6,081 nucleotides of DNA, from positions 1-6,081 of the forward strand of contig JAOUPJ010000221.1 of NCBI GenBank assembly GCA_029879945.1, written 5' to 3'. Position numbers and translations under genes: made by a program. The notes under the pieces are model-generated. The model ran no database searches, was not told where the DNA came from, and saw only the letters and a program-made list of their open reading frames with translations. Numbering within the stretch: the first letter of the stretch is position 1; every line of letters starts with the position of its first letter. The DNA is from Gammaproteobacteria bacterium (GTDB lineage: Bacteria > Pseudomonadota > Gammaproteobacteria > S012-40). Shown here piece by piece: positions 5,793-6,081 of the stretch.

Positions 5793-5800
5793 AGGCTTAG
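5785..5800. repeat. 16-bp inverted repeat overlapping the sigma-54 -24 element
   Basis: CTAAGCC-AA-GGCTTAG is a perfect 7+7 dyad with a 2-nt centre. It covers the GG of the -24 box of the flgP promoter, so a protein bound here would compete with RNA polymerase. It also lies upstream of the divergent gene at 5913. Confidence 0.55.
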
Positions 5801-5802
5801 GT

Positions 5803-5835
5803 GAGGCCGCCTCTATTGTTGAAGAAAATAACAAT
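5803..5835. repeat. Two further adjacent inverted repeats in the divergent region
   Basis: GAGGC-C-GCCTC (5803-5813) is an 11-bp palindrome. ATTGTT (5815-5820) and AACAAT (5830-5835) form a 6-bp inverted repeat with a 9-nt spacer. They follow the 16-bp dyad almost without gaps, upstream of the sigma-54 promoter where enhancer or operator sites would be expected. I recognise no named binding motif. The remaining bases to 5912 hold no convincing promoter for the rightward gene. Confidence 0.4.
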
Positions 5836-5912
5836 GCTGTGCGAGGCGCTGTCTTTTAGGAAAATGCGTACGATTCTTGCAAAAATGGAGCTAGATCGGT
5901 GTTGGAGTCACT

Positions 5913-6081
5913 ATGTTTCATTGGAAAAAACGAGTCGACAGTATATATAAAGTGGCAGTGTATGGTCTTGGTACGCTGCTGTTCTTAGGTGTGCCCGCTT
6001 TAGGGGTGGCAGAGTCAAACGACTGCTATGCAAGCATTCCCTACGGTAAAAAGGTTGAGACGATACCGAGCCGCGCTTTCT
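5913..6081 (+). CDS. Exported protein of unknown function (partial, C-terminus outside window)
   Basis: I do not recognise this gene. The frame is open for 56 codons from ATG 5913 to the right edge. GGAG (5904-5907) lies 5 nt before the ATG, and an in-frame TAG at 5892-5894 excludes a longer start. Residues 1-33 look like a signal peptide: basic start (MFHWKKR), hydrophobic VAVYGLGTLLFLGVPAL, likely cleavage after GVA. The visible mature part (ESNDCYASIPYGKK, then VETIPSRAF) contains one Cys. The hydrophobic stretch could also be a membrane anchor. It is not a lipoprotein, because no lipobox cysteine is present. It is transcribed divergently from flgP, so a flagellar or envelope role is possible but unproven. 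Confidence 0.75.
   Translation, partial: MFHWKKRVDSIYKVAVYGLGTLLFLGVPALGVAESNDCYASIPYGKKVETIPSRAF

Overview
The window looks like chromosomal DNA of a polar-flagellated, probably marine gammaproteobacterium. The main reason is the FlgP/FlgT pair, which builds the extra H-ring of sheathed or sodium-driven polar flagella in vibrios and relatives. A sigma-54 promoter precedes flgP and a sigma-28 (FliA) promoter precedes a chemoreceptor, which is a typical polar-flagellar hierarchy. Base composition looks mid-range and even by eye. I see no mobile element, tRNA, rRNA or CRISPR array, and I cannot assign a genus.

Left part (1-1891, minus strand): a two-gene polysaccharide export unit. An outer-membrane beta-barrel protein (677-1891) overlaps by one base (TGATG) the start of an OPX/Wza-type export protein with two visible SLBB domains. 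The export protein runs off the left edge. This resembles the VpsM/VpsN or Wzp/OPX pairing, in which a separate porin and an OPX protein carry exopolysaccharide across the outer membrane.

Middle (1892-3743, plus strand): a divergent intergenic region carries a near-consensus sigma-28 promoter. It drives a 364-residue methyl-accepting chemotaxis protein that has no HAMP and no periplasmic sensor domain. Its N-terminus is a two-helix membrane module that resembles the small nitrate/nitrite transporter NrtS, an unusual sensory fusion and the most interesting item here. After a 179-bp gap comes a 105-residue single-domain PilZ protein with intact c-di-GMP-binding motifs.

Right part (3752-5912, minus strand): flgP (LPP20-family outer-membrane lipoprotein) and flgT (three-domain H-ring protein) form a tight operon behind a sigma-54 promoter. 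Several inverted repeats crowd the flgP upstream region. A divergent exported protein of unknown function starts at 5913 and is cut by the right edge.

Taken together the window sits at the motile/sessile switch: flagellar basal-body reinforcement, a FliA-controlled chemoreceptor, a c-di-GMP effector and an exopolysaccharide exporter are side by side. A regulatory link between them is inference; only the promoters and domain motifs are seen directly.
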